A DNA stretch of 64,000 nt from NCBI RefSeq assembly GCF_004564235.1, contig NZ_SOMN01000017.1, positions 1 through 64,000 of the forward strand. Reading direction: 5' to 3'. A program made the position numbers and the translations under genes. The notes under the pieces are model-generated. The model worked only from the letters and a program-made list of their open reading frames with translations, was not told the DNA's origin and searched no databases. Of the stretch, positions 25,594 through 34,789 are shown piece after piece. Source of the stretch: Cohnella luojiensis (lineage in GTDB: Bacteria > Bacillota > Bacilli > Paenibacillales > Paenibacillaceae). Every line of letters begins with the position of its first letter. Positions within the stretch are counted from its first letter, which is position 1.

Positions 25594-27255
25594 TTATCGA
25601 GCCATGACGACGCGGTTCCTGCCTCCGTCCTTCGCTTTGTACAGAGCGGAATCCGCTCCGGAGAACACTTCGCGCAAATATTCCTTCGGATCGTCAAAGT
25701 TTAAGTCCTCGCTCGATTCCGAGAGAACGCCCATGCTGATCGTGACGCGAACTCTCTCCGAGCCTGCGTCTACCCAGTTTTCCCCAACCGCAAGCATGAT
25801 TCTCTCCGCCAGCAGTTCCGCCTGTTCGCGGTTGGTATGAGGCAGGTAGATCGTGAATTCTTCGCCGCCGTATCTCGCCAAAATATCGGTTCTGCGAAGC
25901 TTCGTTCGTACGATATCGGCAGTGCTCCGGATGACCTCATCGCCGACGAGATGTCCGAATCTATCGTTAATTTGCTTAAAATGATCGATATCGAATAGGA
26001 AGATAGCGAAGGGAATCTGGTATCTCATGTTAAGGAGCACTTCATGCTCCAATTGCTGCATGAGATATCTTCGATTGAAACAACCGGTGAGGCCGTCCGT
26101 AACGGCCATTTGCTCGAGCTTCTGATTGACCCGGAACAGTTCCTCCTGGATCGTGATCAATTCCAGGTTGCGTTCATGCAGCGCTTCGTTCTTACGGTTC
26201 ATCTCTACGACCAGCTTGCGAAGTTCCGTAACGTCATGGAACGTTATGATGCGTCCAAGCAGGGTCTTGCGATTGTCAAGAACAGGCGAAATTTGAATAG
26301 AGACGTGACGTCCGGCGCTTTCATGCAAGGAAAACTCCATCTGCATTTTCTCGTAAGGATGATGGTTGTAACGGTATAAGAACTCGTATACTTCCCCTTG
26401 CGCTTGAAGCGGGGCCAGCAACTTCTCCATCTCGAAGTTTTCCCCTTTGACCGATTGGACGAATGGGGACGCGGCTCTATTCACTTCTAGAACCTTGCCG
26501 TTCTCGTCTACCACGATAATCCCGGTAGTCATATGCTCGAAGATATCGCGTTGGGCCATGCTTAGAATATCGAACATTCCGAACCGATAGATGGCGATGA
26601 CGAAGCATACGTCGGAGAGCAAGATCCCAAGTGCCAGCAAGCCGGGTATAACGGGAAGCCATTGAGCGAGCAGCACGTTGATCAGCACGTCCAGCAACCC
26701 GAAACCGGTCAAAACGAACATTCCGATTAAAGCGGTTGCGAGCTGTTTTCTCTGGTTAACGGAGCTGACCGTCTTAAGCGAATGAAACATATTCATTAAC
26801 GCGGTAAAAAAATAAGCGAACTGAATGAGCACGAGCATCCAGAACAGAGGTCCGTAAAGGCGATTTAAGTAGTTACCCGAGATCGGGGACATGAATAGTT
26901 CATTAGGATTCCATAAAGCGCCGACCACGCACAATGCGGCTGGCAATATGTATACCAATAACCGGCCTGCTTTTAACTGGGCGGCCCGGCCCGTGAGGAA
27001 AAAGACGAATATGAGCCAGCCTGGTCCGAGCATCCCCATGGCTACGAACGACATATTAATGAACAATAACTGAATTTCCGGGAAATCCGTCATCTTGATC
27101 GCGAATTGGCCAAGCGGCCAAAGCATCATGATAAAGTGAAAAGCCAAATACACTTTATGCGTCTGGGTTATTCTATTAAAAGCGATTACGCTAACGAATA
27201 AAATAAATAGAAGGACAAAAAGCGTAAAATCCGTCCACTGGTATCCCAAAGACAT
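25594..27255 (-). CDS. Membrane-bound diguanylate cyclase (7TM-PAS-GGDEF)
   Basis: A 553-residue protein. Residues 1-215 contain about seven membrane helices resembling the histidine-kinase N-terminal 7TM sensor region. A PAS domain (about 230-345) is followed by a helical linker and a GGDEF domain (about 385-553). The active site is RYGGEEF, so catalysis is expected. The inhibitory I-site RRTD lies five residues upstream of GGEEF, so feedback inhibition is likely. It makes c-di-GMP from two GTP. The next gene downstream is the riboswitch-controlled PilZ receptor. Confidence 0.92.
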   Translation of the reverse strand: MSLGYQWTDFTLFVLLFILFVSVIAFNRITQTHKVYLAFHFIMMLWPLGQFAIKMTDFPEIQLLFINMSFVAMGMLGPGWLIFVFFLTGRAAQLKAGRLLVYILPAALCVVGALWNPNELFMSPISGNYLNRLYGPLFWMLVLIQFAYFFTALMNMFHSLKTVSSVNQRKQLATALIGMFVLTGFGLLDVLINVLLAQWLPVIPGLLALGILLSDVCFVIAIYRFGMFDILSMAQRDIFEHMTTGIIVVDENGKVLEVNRAASPFVQSVKGENFEMEKLLAPLQAQGEVYEFLYRYNHHPYEKMQMEFSLHESAGRHVSIQISPVLDNRKTLLGRIITFHDVTELRKLVVEMNRKNEALHERNLELITIQEELFRVNQKLEQMAVTDGLTGCFNRRYLMQQLEHEVLLNMRYQIPFAIFLFDIDHFKQINDRFGHLVGDEVIRSTADIVRTKLRRTDILARYGGEEFTIYLPHTNREQAELLAERIMLAVGENWVDAGSERVRVTISMGVLSESSEDLNFDDPKEYLREVFSGADSALYKAKDGGRNRVVMAR

Positions 27256-27303
27256 TCACCTTTTCACGGAAGGCATTAGTTAAAGAAATGGATATGCATG
27301 TTG

Positions 27304-27333
27304 ATTTTACCATATTGCCGCTTTTTTCGACAA
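27304..27333 (-). promoter_or_regulatory. Promoter of the diguanylate cyclase gene
   Basis: TTGTCG (27328-27333) and TAAAAT (27304-27309) are separated by 18 bp on the minus strand. The 166-bp gap around it is strongly AT-rich. Confidence 0.55.
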
Positions 27334-27421
27334 CCATATAACGGTCATATCACATAAATTTATTCAATTTTTAAGAAAAATTAAGGACTTTTTTACCTAT
27401 TTTTTGTGACTTTAGTTGTAC

Positions 27422-28591
27422 TCATTCCAGCATTTTTTCCATATATGGGGAGACTCCCAGAAAATCCCTAAAACATTTATACTCTTGCATAAGTTCACCG
27501 GTGTCGGTTTTGCCAGCTTTGACCGCGCGTATGAGAATGTTCTTCGGCGTGTGCTCCAAATCGATGAACTCTAGCAACTGCGTGCGATACCCCGCAATCT
27601 CCAACAAATTGGCGCGAACCGCGTCCGTCACCAAAGCGGAAAAACGCTCCTTTAGTATTCCATGCTTCAATAGCGGCTTGAGCGCAGGTTGAGCCAATTG
27701 GCGGAAGAGCTCATGTTGGCAGCAGGGAACCGACAAAATCACGCTTGCCTCCCATCCGATCGCCTTAAGCAACGCCGCATCGGTTGCCGTATCGCAAGCG
27801 TGCAACGTGACGACCATATCAACCGAAGAGTCGCCGTCATAGTCGGAAATATCTCCGACGGAGAACGACAGCTCGTCCCATTGCAATTTCGCCGCCAGCC
27901 TGGAGCAGGCATCAATGACATCTTGCTTAAGATCGAGGCCGATTATGCGTACCGGCAGCTTCTCTTTAATCGCTAACAGGTGATATAACGCGAAGGTTAA
28001 ATAAGATTTGCCGCAACCGAAGTCGATGATGGTCAATTGCTTGTCTCTCGGAAGTTCGGGAATGACATCGGATACCATCTCAAGAAAACGGTTAATCTGC
28101 CGAAACTTATCGTACTTCGCCTTTACGACCCGGCCTTCCGCGGTCATGACGCCAAGAGCAATTAAGAAGGGAACGGGTTCTCCGTCCGGAAGGACGTAAG
28201 CTTTGTTGCGATTATGCTCCTGCGGTACTGCCTCCCTCTTCGCAGCCGTCGTCCGGGCGACCAACGACAAGGCCCCTTTCTTGTTAGCCAGCACTTGAAC
28301 GTCGGCATCCGGCGTCTTGAACAAGACTTGTTTATATCGGTCCATCGCCGATTGAAGCTGCTCCTTCAGTTGATCGGGGGCAACATTCTCGTGAAATACT
28401 TTATTGCTCTGATAGCGCTCGAATTGATAGAATAACCCGCTCTTGAGCTTGATCGGGCGAACGGTCAACTTCCGCGCCGTATCGTCGTCCTTGCGGCGTG
28501 GCGAGCTGAACGAAGCTTGAATAAGCCGCCCCTCCGCCACGATTTCCTCCAGGAATGCCAGCCATTCCTGCGATTGAGCATTGCCGTTCAT
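27422..28591 (-). CDS. Class I SAM-dependent methyltransferase (Methyltransf_32-like)
   Basis: A 389-residue protein with an N-terminal domain of about 150 residues and a Rossmann methyltransferase domain. Motif I is IIDFGCGKSYLTFALYHLL (about residue 190), motif II is IIGLDLK, and VVTLHACDTATDAAL and SVPCCQHEL follow, a pattern typical of the Methyltransf_32 group that probably acts on RNA. The substrate is unknown. The ATG at 28589-28591 overlaps the TGA of the DUF6483 gene (ATGA) and has AAGGAG upstream, so it is preferred over the longer frame from 28621. Confidence 0.8.
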   Translation of the reverse strand: MNGNAQSQEWLAFLEEIVAEGRLIQASFSSPRRKDDDTARKLTVRPIKLKSGLFYQFERYQSNKVFHENVAPDQLKEQLQSAMDRYKQVLFKTPDADVQVLANKKGALSLVARTTAAKREAVPQEHNRNKAYVLPDGEPVPFLIALGVMTAEGRVVKAKYDKFRQINRFLEMVSDVIPELPRDKQLTIIDFGCGKSYLTFALYHLLAIKEKLPVRIIGLDLKQDVIDACSRLAAKLQWDELSFSVGDISDYDGDSSVDMVVTLHACDTATDAALLKAIGWEASVILSVPCCQHELFRQLAQPALKPLLKHGILKERFSALVTDAVRANLLEIAGYRTQLLEFIDLEHTPKNILIRAVKAGKTDTGELMQEYKCFRDFLGVSPYMEKMLE

Positions 28592-29250
28592 CCCGCATTC
28601 TCCTTCATCAGAGCGCCCCATTGCCGGCGCCCTTCTTCCATTTCGTCCCGCGGCAATCCGCCTGCTTCCAATTCGGCAACTCCGTATGCGGATAACCTTT
28701 CATAGAATGCATGGCCTTCCTCGGCGTTAATTTTCCCCGCTTCAGCCAACTCGTACAACATGTTCTCCGCTTCGGCGAGCTTTCCGTCACCTTCGAACCA
28801 AGGCCACAAAACCCGTTTCGTATCGCTGTCCAACTCATAAGGCGTTAACGCAGCCAATAATTCGTTTATGCTCCGCCGAACGTCCCAACCCTCTATTTCC
28901 ATATCGTTTCTTATTAGGTATAGATTTAATCTTAACGCCTTCGCATATCGAGGTATGCTCTCATCTTCCTGTCCCAGATCAGCAAGCAGCTCAGCCTCTT
29001 GTTGCAGGAACGCAGCCACGACCGTCACGGACTCCGCGTTCGGATTTCCCGTTACAGAGAGCATGGACAATAGATCCTCATCGGACAGACCCATGGCCAG
29101 GCGCGAACGCAAGCGCAGCTCTTTTCCGAGATATTCGTCTACGAGCTCCAACGCCTCTCTTTGCTTCTGTTGCTCCCGCAGTTGTTGCGCTCTCCCTAGA
29201 ATGAGGCCCGCTTGCGTCAATAACCGGACCAGATAATCCCGTTCAAACAC
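28588..29250 (-). CDS. DUF6483 family helical protein
   Basis: A 220-residue, wholly helical protein beginning FERDYLVRLLTQ, which I recognise as the DUF6483 start. The rest looks like TPR-type helix pairs. No function is known. It overlaps the hydrolase gene upstream by eight bases and the methyltransferase gene downstream by four, so the three are co-transcribed. No catalytic residues are evident. Confidence 0.7.
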   Translation of the reverse strand: MFERDYLVRLLTQAGLILGRAQQLREQQKQREALELVDEYLGKELRLRSRLAMGLSDEDLLSMLSVTGNPNAESVTVVAAFLQQEAELLADLGQEDESIPRYAKALRLNLYLIRNDMEIEGWDVRRSINELLAALTPYELDSDTKRVLWPWFEGDGKLAEAENMLYELAEAGKINAEEGHAFYERLSAYGVAELEAGGLPRDEMEEGRRQWGALMKENAG

Positions 29251-30055
29251 TTCCGCTCCCCCGATTCCGTTCCAAGAATTCCGCGATGCCTGTTGCGAAG
29301 GCTTGAGAATCTTCCATCATGCCCATATGGGCAACGCCGGCCAATGTCACGGCCGCGACATTGCTTTTAGATACGGGGAATCTTTTCTCAGGCGGAATCA
29401 CTTCGTCGAGCTCGCCGGCGAGGAGAAGGATCGGAATATCGAGCTGCTCGAGAACGGATACGCGATCCGGACGATCCTTCATGCCGAGCGCGCAGCCTAT
29501 CGCCCCCTCGGCTGATGTGCCGTAACCGATCTCTTTCGCTTCGCTCAGCTTTTCAGGCATGCTTTCCCTATGTTCGGGTGCGAACAGCTTCGGAATAAGG
29601 CCATCCACGAACGGAACGACCCCTTGCGTTCCGATCGCTTCGGCCGCTTTCAAGCGATTGGCTTGCGCTTGCTCGCTGTCCGGAAAAGCGGTCGAATGCA
29701 CCAAGCCAAGCGCAAGCAGCCTGTCGGGATATTTTTCCGCGAAAGCTAACGCGATGTATCCTCCCAAGGAATGACCGAATAGATTCACTTGAGGAAGCTT
29801 AAGCTCATCCAGCAGCGCGGCTAGATCATCCGCCAATTGTTCCATCGTATATACGCCTTCGCCGGCAGACGATTGACCATGCCCGCGCAAATCCACGGCG
29901 ATGACCCGTCCATGGGATTCTATAGACGGAAGTACTTCGTCCCAATACCGATGGCTTCCGCAATAACCGTGAAGAAGGACGATCGGCTCGCCGCTCCCCT
30001 CATCCCGGTAAGCTATTGTCGTACCTGAAGAAAGCTTGATTTTGATCAAATGCAA
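29243..30055 (-). CDS. Alpha/beta hydrolase
   Basis: A 270-residue alpha/beta-hydrolase. The oxyanion segment is LLHGYCGSHRYWDEV, the nucleophile elbow FGHSLGGYIAL (Ser about residue 95), the acid probably Asp in AGELDEVIPP, and the histidine in GVAHMGMMED. The substrate is unknown. The open frame can be extended to 30088, but AGAAGGGATGAG fits the TTG at 30053-30055. It starts ten bases after the end of the frameshifted yyaC and runs into DUF6483. Confidence 0.85.
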   Translation of the reverse strand: MHLIKIKLSSGTTIAYRDEGSGEPIVLLHGYCGSHRYWDEVLPSIESHGRVIAVDLRGHGQSSAGEGVYTMEQLADDLAALLDELKLPQVNLFGHSLGGYIALAFAEKYPDRLLALGLVHSTAFPDSEQAQANRLKAAEAIGTQGVVPFVDGLIPKLFAPEHRESMPEKLSEAKEIGYGTSAEGAIGCALGMKDRPDRVSVLEQLDIPILLLAGELDEVIPPEKRFPVSKSNVAAVTLAGVAHMGMMEDSQAFATGIAEFLERNRGSGSV

Positions 30056-30065
30056 CTCATCCCTT

Positions 30066-30591
30066 CTAGATTTTAGATATGATGCCAATGCTGCCGCTGA
30101 TAGCGCCTGATATTTCTTTGGCCATTCCCATGACGTGATACAGCGAGGTGGATTGCAACGTCCAATAAGGCTTCATGCTAACGGCGTTCACAACGCCGGC
30201 AATGCTATATGCCCCGATGGCCGGGAATTTCCGGTTAACGGACTGAGCGGGTACCAGCGGCCCGTTCGACACTAGATAGGCTCCGATGTTCTCAGGGCGC
30301 CCCAGACATGCGTCCACTGCTATAATTGTACCCAGATCCGTTAAAGCGGGCAAAAGCTGCGGCTTTATCCGCGTCGCAAGGCTCCCGCAAAGTCCCGATA
30401 ACTCTGGTGAAGCCTTTCTCTTCGAGCATCGTGCCTACCCAAGGACCAAGACTGTCGCCGGTCGAACGGTCCGTTCCTATGCACAAGAAAGTTAACTCAT
30501 CCTTGGAATGTTTAGCTGCGATTCCGCTCATGAAGGTCAACAATCCGGCTGCGTCGACACGCTCGGCTGCTGGCGAATTCCGTTCTAACAT
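30066..30591 (-). pseudogene. yyaC: yyaC (DUF1256 spore protein), frameshifted
   Basis: Two overlapping frames together make one YyaC-like protein. The first (30591 to about 30360) gives FLCIGTDRSTGDSLGPWVG and IGTLREPCDAD. The second (about 30360 to 30066) gives LGTIIAVDACLGRPENIGAY and the rest of the domain. Removing one base near 30360 (reading GCC, skip G, CAG CTT TTG) joins them. YyaC/Gpr-like proteins act as germination proteases in spores. This copy is either inactivated or carries a sequencing error next to a GCTTTT run; no other disruption is seen. Confidence 0.8.
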
Positions 30592-30768
30592 GGGAATTGG
30601 ACCCTCCTCAGGTTGCTCGGAATATTCCGGCCTCTTTCACTCAGGTTACCATTCCCGCATGCGGAATGCCAATGAAGACGCTGGGCAATTCTTTTCGAGC
30701 GGTCAATCCCCTACTATGTTACAATAACAGCATTGCATCCCTATATCCCGCAAGAGAGGAAGATCGCC

Positions 30769-30990
30769 ATGGACTTAAACCAACCGACGCAAGAAAACGT
30801 TGAATATATGATCGAGGCCATCAAAACCAAGCTCCGGATGGCAACTGGAGCCGCAATGCAAGCTTCCAGCTTCACGAGCGATAAGTATGAGGACCTCAAG
30901 GACATTTACGACATGGTGAACTCCAAGGACAGATTCAGCATTAGCGAGGTCGAAGCGCTGGTGTCCGAGCTTGGCAAGTTGCGGTCATAG
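30769..30990 (+). CDS. yfkK: UPF0435/DUF1128 protein YfkK-like
   Basis: A 73-residue protein beginning MDLNQPTQENVEYMIEAIK, helical throughout, matching the small DUF1128 family (YfkK) of unknown function. The start is the ATG at 30769-30771 preceded by AGAGGAAG; the longer frame from 30733 lacks such a site. It is divergent from yyaC and is followed by terminator-like hairpins. Confidence 0.8.
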   Translation: MDLNQPTQENVEYMIEAIKTKLRMATGAAMQASSFTSDKYEDLKDIYDMVNSKDRFSISEVEALVSELGKLRS

Positions 30991-30995
30991 TCTTG

Positions 30996-31046
30996 AAAAG
31001 GGGGTTGTCTCTCGTCAGGCCATGTTAGTTTGAGACAGCTCCTTTA
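30996..31046 (+). terminator. Probable terminator of yfkK
   Basis: AAAGGGGGTTGTCTC pairs imperfectly with GAGACAGCTCCTTT across a 19-base loop, six bases after the yfkK stop. The U-tail is short. Confidence 0.45.
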
Positions 31047-31165
31047 CGATATGTCAGTTACGGACTAGGAATTGCGCTGGTACCGTATATTCCGTAAACC
31101 GCTGCTAGCGGAACCCGACAATGCCCCTTTGTCTCCGGCTTCAACTCAGACATCATAGCGCAAAC

Positions 31166-31206
31166 AACCCGTCTCACGATGTCCGTGGGCGGGTTATTAA
31201 TTTTAA
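31166..31206. terminator. Nested hairpin between yfkK and the gal operon, probable bidirectional terminator
   Basis: AACCCG (31166-31171) pairs with CGGGTT (31190-31195), enclosing CACG/CGTG, with T-rich flanks on the plus strand. It sits just beyond the 3' end of the gal operon on the minus strand. Confidence 0.5.
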
Positions 31207-31215
31207 TAACGCTGC

Positions 31216-32148
31216 TTATGCTTTAACGTGAGGTTGCAACAGGGATACCGCTTCCTCATTAGCCTTATTCCGCAAATCCAATCCTCTTACCAATTTCCAC
31301 TTTTCCACGTGTTCTACGGTCGCGCCGGATTCGACTTCTTCAAACTCTCCAAGCGTCTCCAGCTCTAGCATGAGGCTATTGGTATACAGCTCGAACGAAA
31401 CTCCGAAATCAGGGTAGGTTCCCCCGGCGGCCGGCTCATAGCTCTTGATGAAGGTGTCCCCGTGATTGCTGTAGGCTGCCCATCCCTCTTCGTTGTCGCT
31501 TCCGAACTTATACGGCGTCGGTCCTTCTCCCTGGTCCACGATCAATTCGGACTCGGTGAAAGAGACTCGAGAATCGTTCAGTCGACTATAGGGCCACAAA
31601 ATGAACCGACGGTTCGGCAGCATGCCGGTATCCGTGGCGGTCATCGGAACGACGGCTCTTCCTCCCGCGCTCATGACGGACAACGCCCAAGGCGCGAAAG
31701 ATATCGGCCAAGCTCCGTTATTCGTTACGCGGTGAACGACATTAATACCCGATCCGGACGGATCGAGATGAATCTCGATTTCTTTCGCGATCTGATTCCA
31801 GCGCTCCTGCGCCGAGCGCAATACGATCGCGTTGTCGCCAAGCTGTTCCCATTCAACGGGCTCGTTATCCGGATAAGTCGTGCGCGGAACCCTCTCCGGG
31901 CTTGTCCATAACCGATGACCGCCATAGATATTCCAGCTTCCCCCGCCAACCGGTGCGAAGGCTTCGCCTCCTTGCCGGATCTCGCCGTCGCTGTCCTCGA
32001 AGAACAAATTCGTTCCTCCCGGAGACGATAGATGAATGATTCGGGGACCGAAATCCAATGTAGCAAGCAGCTCCACGCTGCCGTTGCGCATGGAAACGCA
32101 GCGTCCCCATTTGTTATGTTTTGTATTTTCTATCGAGATCGATGCCAT
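31216..32148 (-). CDS. DUF4380-like aldose-epimerase-fold protein at the end of the gal operon
   Basis: A 310-residue strand-rich protein with the galactose-mutarotase-like fold as far as the pattern of aromatic and glycine positions shows: LDFGPRIIHLSSPGG, GGSWNIYGGHRLWTSPE and FAPWALSVM. It resembles the DUF4380 group. Position directly after galK-galE-galT makes aldose 1-epimerase activity on galactose an attractive guess, since the operon has no other mutarotase. The catalytic His and Glu of true GalM cannot be assigned with confidence. It starts 43 bases after galT. Confidence 0.7.
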   Translation of the reverse strand: MASISIENTKHNKWGRCVSMRNGSVELLATLDFGPRIIHLSSPGGTNLFFEDSDGEIRQGGEAFAPVGGGSWNIYGGHRLWTSPERVPRTTYPDNEPVEWEQLGDNAIVLRSAQERWNQIAKEIEIHLDPSGSGINVVHRVTNNGAWPISFAPWALSVMSAGGRAVVPMTATDTGMLPNRRFILWPYSRLNDSRVSFTESELIVDQGEGPTPYKFGSDNEEGWAAYSNHGDTFIKSYEPAAGGTYPDFGVSFELYTNSLMLELETLGEFEEVESGATVEHVEKWKLVRGLDLRNKANEEAVSLLQPHVKA

Positions 32149-32191
32149 AATCCTCTTCCCCCTCTACGATAGGAAATATCCTTACTCGCGA

Positions 32192-33784
32192 TTAGACGAG
32201 AGCCGACTCCGTCAGGAACCGACGGAACGCCGCTCTTCCGCTTTCCGTCCCTTTGTACACTCCCGCATCCTGCAACACCGCGTAGAACTTGTCTCCGACG
32301 TCTGCCTGCAAGAGCAATTGAACGGCTTCGTCCGATCCGTCCGTACCGTAGAGATCGACAAGCGTCCAGATCCAATCCGCGTGTTTGTTCAAATGGTGAT
32401 CTATCGAAGCGATCGCAGTTTCGTCGTAAGGAGTTCGCCCGGTAAGAATATCCGCGATCTGCCCGAGCTCAACCTGCAGTCGTCCAGGCAATACCGCCAA
32501 GCCCATAACTTCGATTAATCCGATGTTTTCCTTCTTAATGTGATGAAGCTCTTGATGAGGATGGAAAATGCCGTCCGGATGGTTGGCGTTCGTACGGTTG
32601 TTGCGAAGCACCAGATCCAGCTCGTAATCCCCGTTATCCTTAAACCTGGCGATCGGCGTTATCGTGTTGTGTTCGACGCGACTGCCACCTTTCTCGCTGA
32701 ACGCGAGAATATCCGCGGACGGGTCGCTATACCCGCGCCACTTGGCCAGTACATCGGCAGCCACATCAAGGATCGCTTGACGATTGCCGGAGCGCAGGCG
32801 CAGCACGGACATCGGCCATTCGACGATTCCGACCGTTACCTCCGGCCGATTAGAGCAGTTCAGCCATTCGAGGACGGGAGCCGTCTCCATAGGGAAAACA
32901 TGGCGACCGGCTTGGAAGTGATCGTGGTTCAGGATCGAACCGCCCACGATCGGCAGATCCGCGTTGGACCCGATAAAATAATGCGGGAATTGCTCGACGA
33001 AATCCAACAACCGCTCGAACGTGGCCGGGGATATTTTCATCGGGATATGCTCGCCGCAGAAAACGATGCTATGCTCGTTATAGTAAACGTAAGGGGAATA
33101 CTGAAAGAACCATGCTTCTTTTTTCAACAATAGCGGCAATATACGCAGGTTCTGTCTGGCAGGATGGTCCAGCCGGCCTGCATATCCTACGTTTTCCTTG
33201 CACAATAAGCATTTCGGATAGCTGATCCTCGTTATCGTTTTGAGCAACGCGATCTCCCTCGGGTCCTTCTCGGGCTTGGACAGGTTGACCGTGATCTCGA
33301 GCTCGCCGTTCGGGGTGCGATGCTTCCAATAGCCATTCTTCTTGATGCGGTCCATGCGAATATAATTCGAATCGATGTTCAGCTTATAGAACCAATCCGT
33401 AGCTCGGGCAATCCCTTGCTCTGCGACCATCCGTTGAAACTGCCTCTGGGTTTCTGATGGCCTTGGCATTATCAGTCCCATGATCCGTGCGTCGAAGAGG
33501 TCGCGATACGTCAAAGTGTCATCCGGTATCAAACCCTTTGCGATAGCCGCAACGAGCAAAGGGTCGAGCAGCGGAACCGGACTTTCCGGAAGATCGCCCG
33601 AATCCACGGCAGCCCCCTCGGCCGGCTCCTCCAAACCGAATAGATCCAGAAGGGAATTTCGTGCCATATCCCTATCCAAAGTTTCAATAAGCCCGTTATG
33701 AAGACCAAACGCGACCAGCTTCTCGATAGCCAACGCCAGCGATTGATCGGATATGCTCGACGGGATTGATGATGAGTCCTTCAT
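32192..33784 (-). CDS. galT: UDP-glucose--hexose-1-phosphate uridylyltransferase (class II)
   Basis: A 530-residue protein of the Gram-positive class II GalT family (usual length about 490-530), distinct from the shorter class I enzymes. Recognisable segments are GLIMPRPSETQRQF near residue 105, SYPKCLLCKENVGYAGRLDHPA and GGSILNHDHFQAGRH, which carries the catalytic HxH-type histidines. It moves UMP between UDP-glucose and galactose-1-phosphate in the Leloir pathway. GGGAGG is spaced correctly for the ATG at 33782-33784. It begins 15 bases after the galE stop. Confidence 0.94.
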   Translation of the reverse strand: MKDSSSIPSSISDQSLALAIEKLVAFGLHNGLIETLDRDMARNSLLDLFGLEEPAEGAAVDSGDLPESPVPLLDPLLVAAIAKGLIPDDTLTYRDLFDARIMGLIMPRPSETQRQFQRMVAEQGIARATDWFYKLNIDSNYIRMDRIKKNGYWKHRTPNGELEITVNLSKPEKDPREIALLKTITRISYPKCLLCKENVGYAGRLDHPARQNLRILPLLLKKEAWFFQYSPYVYYNEHSIVFCGEHIPMKISPATFERLLDFVEQFPHYFIGSNADLPIVGGSILNHDHFQAGRHVFPMETAPVLEWLNCSNRPEVTVGIVEWPMSVLRLRSGNRQAILDVAADVLAKWRGYSDPSADILAFSEKGGSRVEHNTITPIARFKDNGDYELDLVLRNNRTNANHPDGIFHPHQELHHIKKENIGLIEVMGLAVLPGRLQVELGQIADILTGRTPYDETAIASIDHHLNKHADWIWTLVDLYGTDGSDEAVQLLLQADVGDKFYAVLQDAGVYKGTESGRAAFRRFLTESALV

Positions 33785-33799
33785 GCCTGTGCCTCCCAT

Positions 33800-34786
33800 T
33801 TACTTCTCGTAGCCATTCGGATGCGAACGATGCCAATCCCATGCGCTAGTAACGATATCCTCCAGCTTCTCGCGTTTAGGCGACCATCCGAGTTCGTTGC
33901 GCGCGCGTTGAGAGGAAGCGATAAGCACGGCCGGATCGCCGGCGCGGCGAGGCTCGATCTTCGCCGAAATCGAATGTCCCGTCACTTTCCGGGATACTTC
34001 GATCACTTGCTTGACGGAGTAGCCGTTACCGCTGCCTAGATTGTAGATTGCGCTTTCTCCCCCTTTACGCAACCGCTCCAAAGCAAGGATATGGGCATCC
34101 GCTAAGTCGCTTACGTGAATGTAATCGCGAATGCATGTGCCATCCTCCGTCGCGTAATCGTCCCCGAAAACGGAGATCTGCTCGCGTTGCCCGAGCGCGA
34201 CTTGCAGGACGAGCGGTACGAGATGCGTCTCCGGTTGGTGATCCTCTCCGATCCGTCCGGACGCATGAGCTCCGGCCGCGTTGAAATACCGAAGCGATAC
34301 GAACTTGATTCCGTGGGCGACTTCGAACCAACGAATCATTTTCTCCATCGCCAGCTTCGTTTCTCCATAAGTGTTCGTTGGAAGGGTTCGGTCGTACTCG
34401 TCGATCGGCACCCGTTCCGGTTCGCCATAAGTGGCCGCCGTCGAGGAGAACACGATGCGCGATACGCCCGCCTTCTGCATCTGCTCTAATAAACACAAAG
34501 TACCATAGACGTTATTGTGATAGTATTTGCCCGGGTCTTTCATGCTTTCGCCTACCAGGGAATTTGCCGCGAAATGAATGACTCCGTCGATGTCGTTCTC
34601 TTGAAATACTTTGCCCAGAAAATCCGCGTCCCGCAAATCGCCCTCGTACAGCTTTCCACCGAGAACCGCGTCTCTATGCCCTTGGTACAAATTATCCACG
34701 ATGACGACTTCTTCGCCCTTTTCCAGCAAAGCCGCGACCGCATGGGAACCGATATATCCCGCCCCGCCCGTTACGAGTACTGCCAT
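33800..34786 (-). CDS. galE: UDP-glucose 4-epimerase
   Basis: A 328-residue short-chain dehydrogenase-type enzyme. The NAD site is VTGGAGYIGSHAVAALLE at the N-terminus, the SSTAATYGEP segment carries the catalytic Ser/Thr, and the YGETK motif carries the Tyr and Lys. It interconverts UDP-galactose and UDP-glucose. It lies between galK (three bases upstream) and galT, as in other Bacillales gal operons. Confidence 0.96.
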   Translation of the reverse strand: MAVLVTGGAGYIGSHAVAALLEKGEEVVIVDNLYQGHRDAVLGGKLYEGDLRDADFLGKVFQENDIDGVIHFAANSLVGESMKDPGKYYHNNVYGTLCLLEQMQKAGVSRIVFSSTAATYGEPERVPIDEYDRTLPTNTYGETKLAMEKMIRWFEVAHGIKFVSLRYFNAAGAHASGRIGEDHQPETHLVPLVLQVALGQREQISVFGDDYATEDGTCIRDYIHVSDLADAHILALERLRKGGESAIYNLGSGNGYSVKQVIEVSRKVTGHSISAKIEPRRAGDPAVLIASSQRARNELGWSPKREKLEDIVTSAWDWHRSHPNGYEK

Positions 34787-34789
34787 GGT

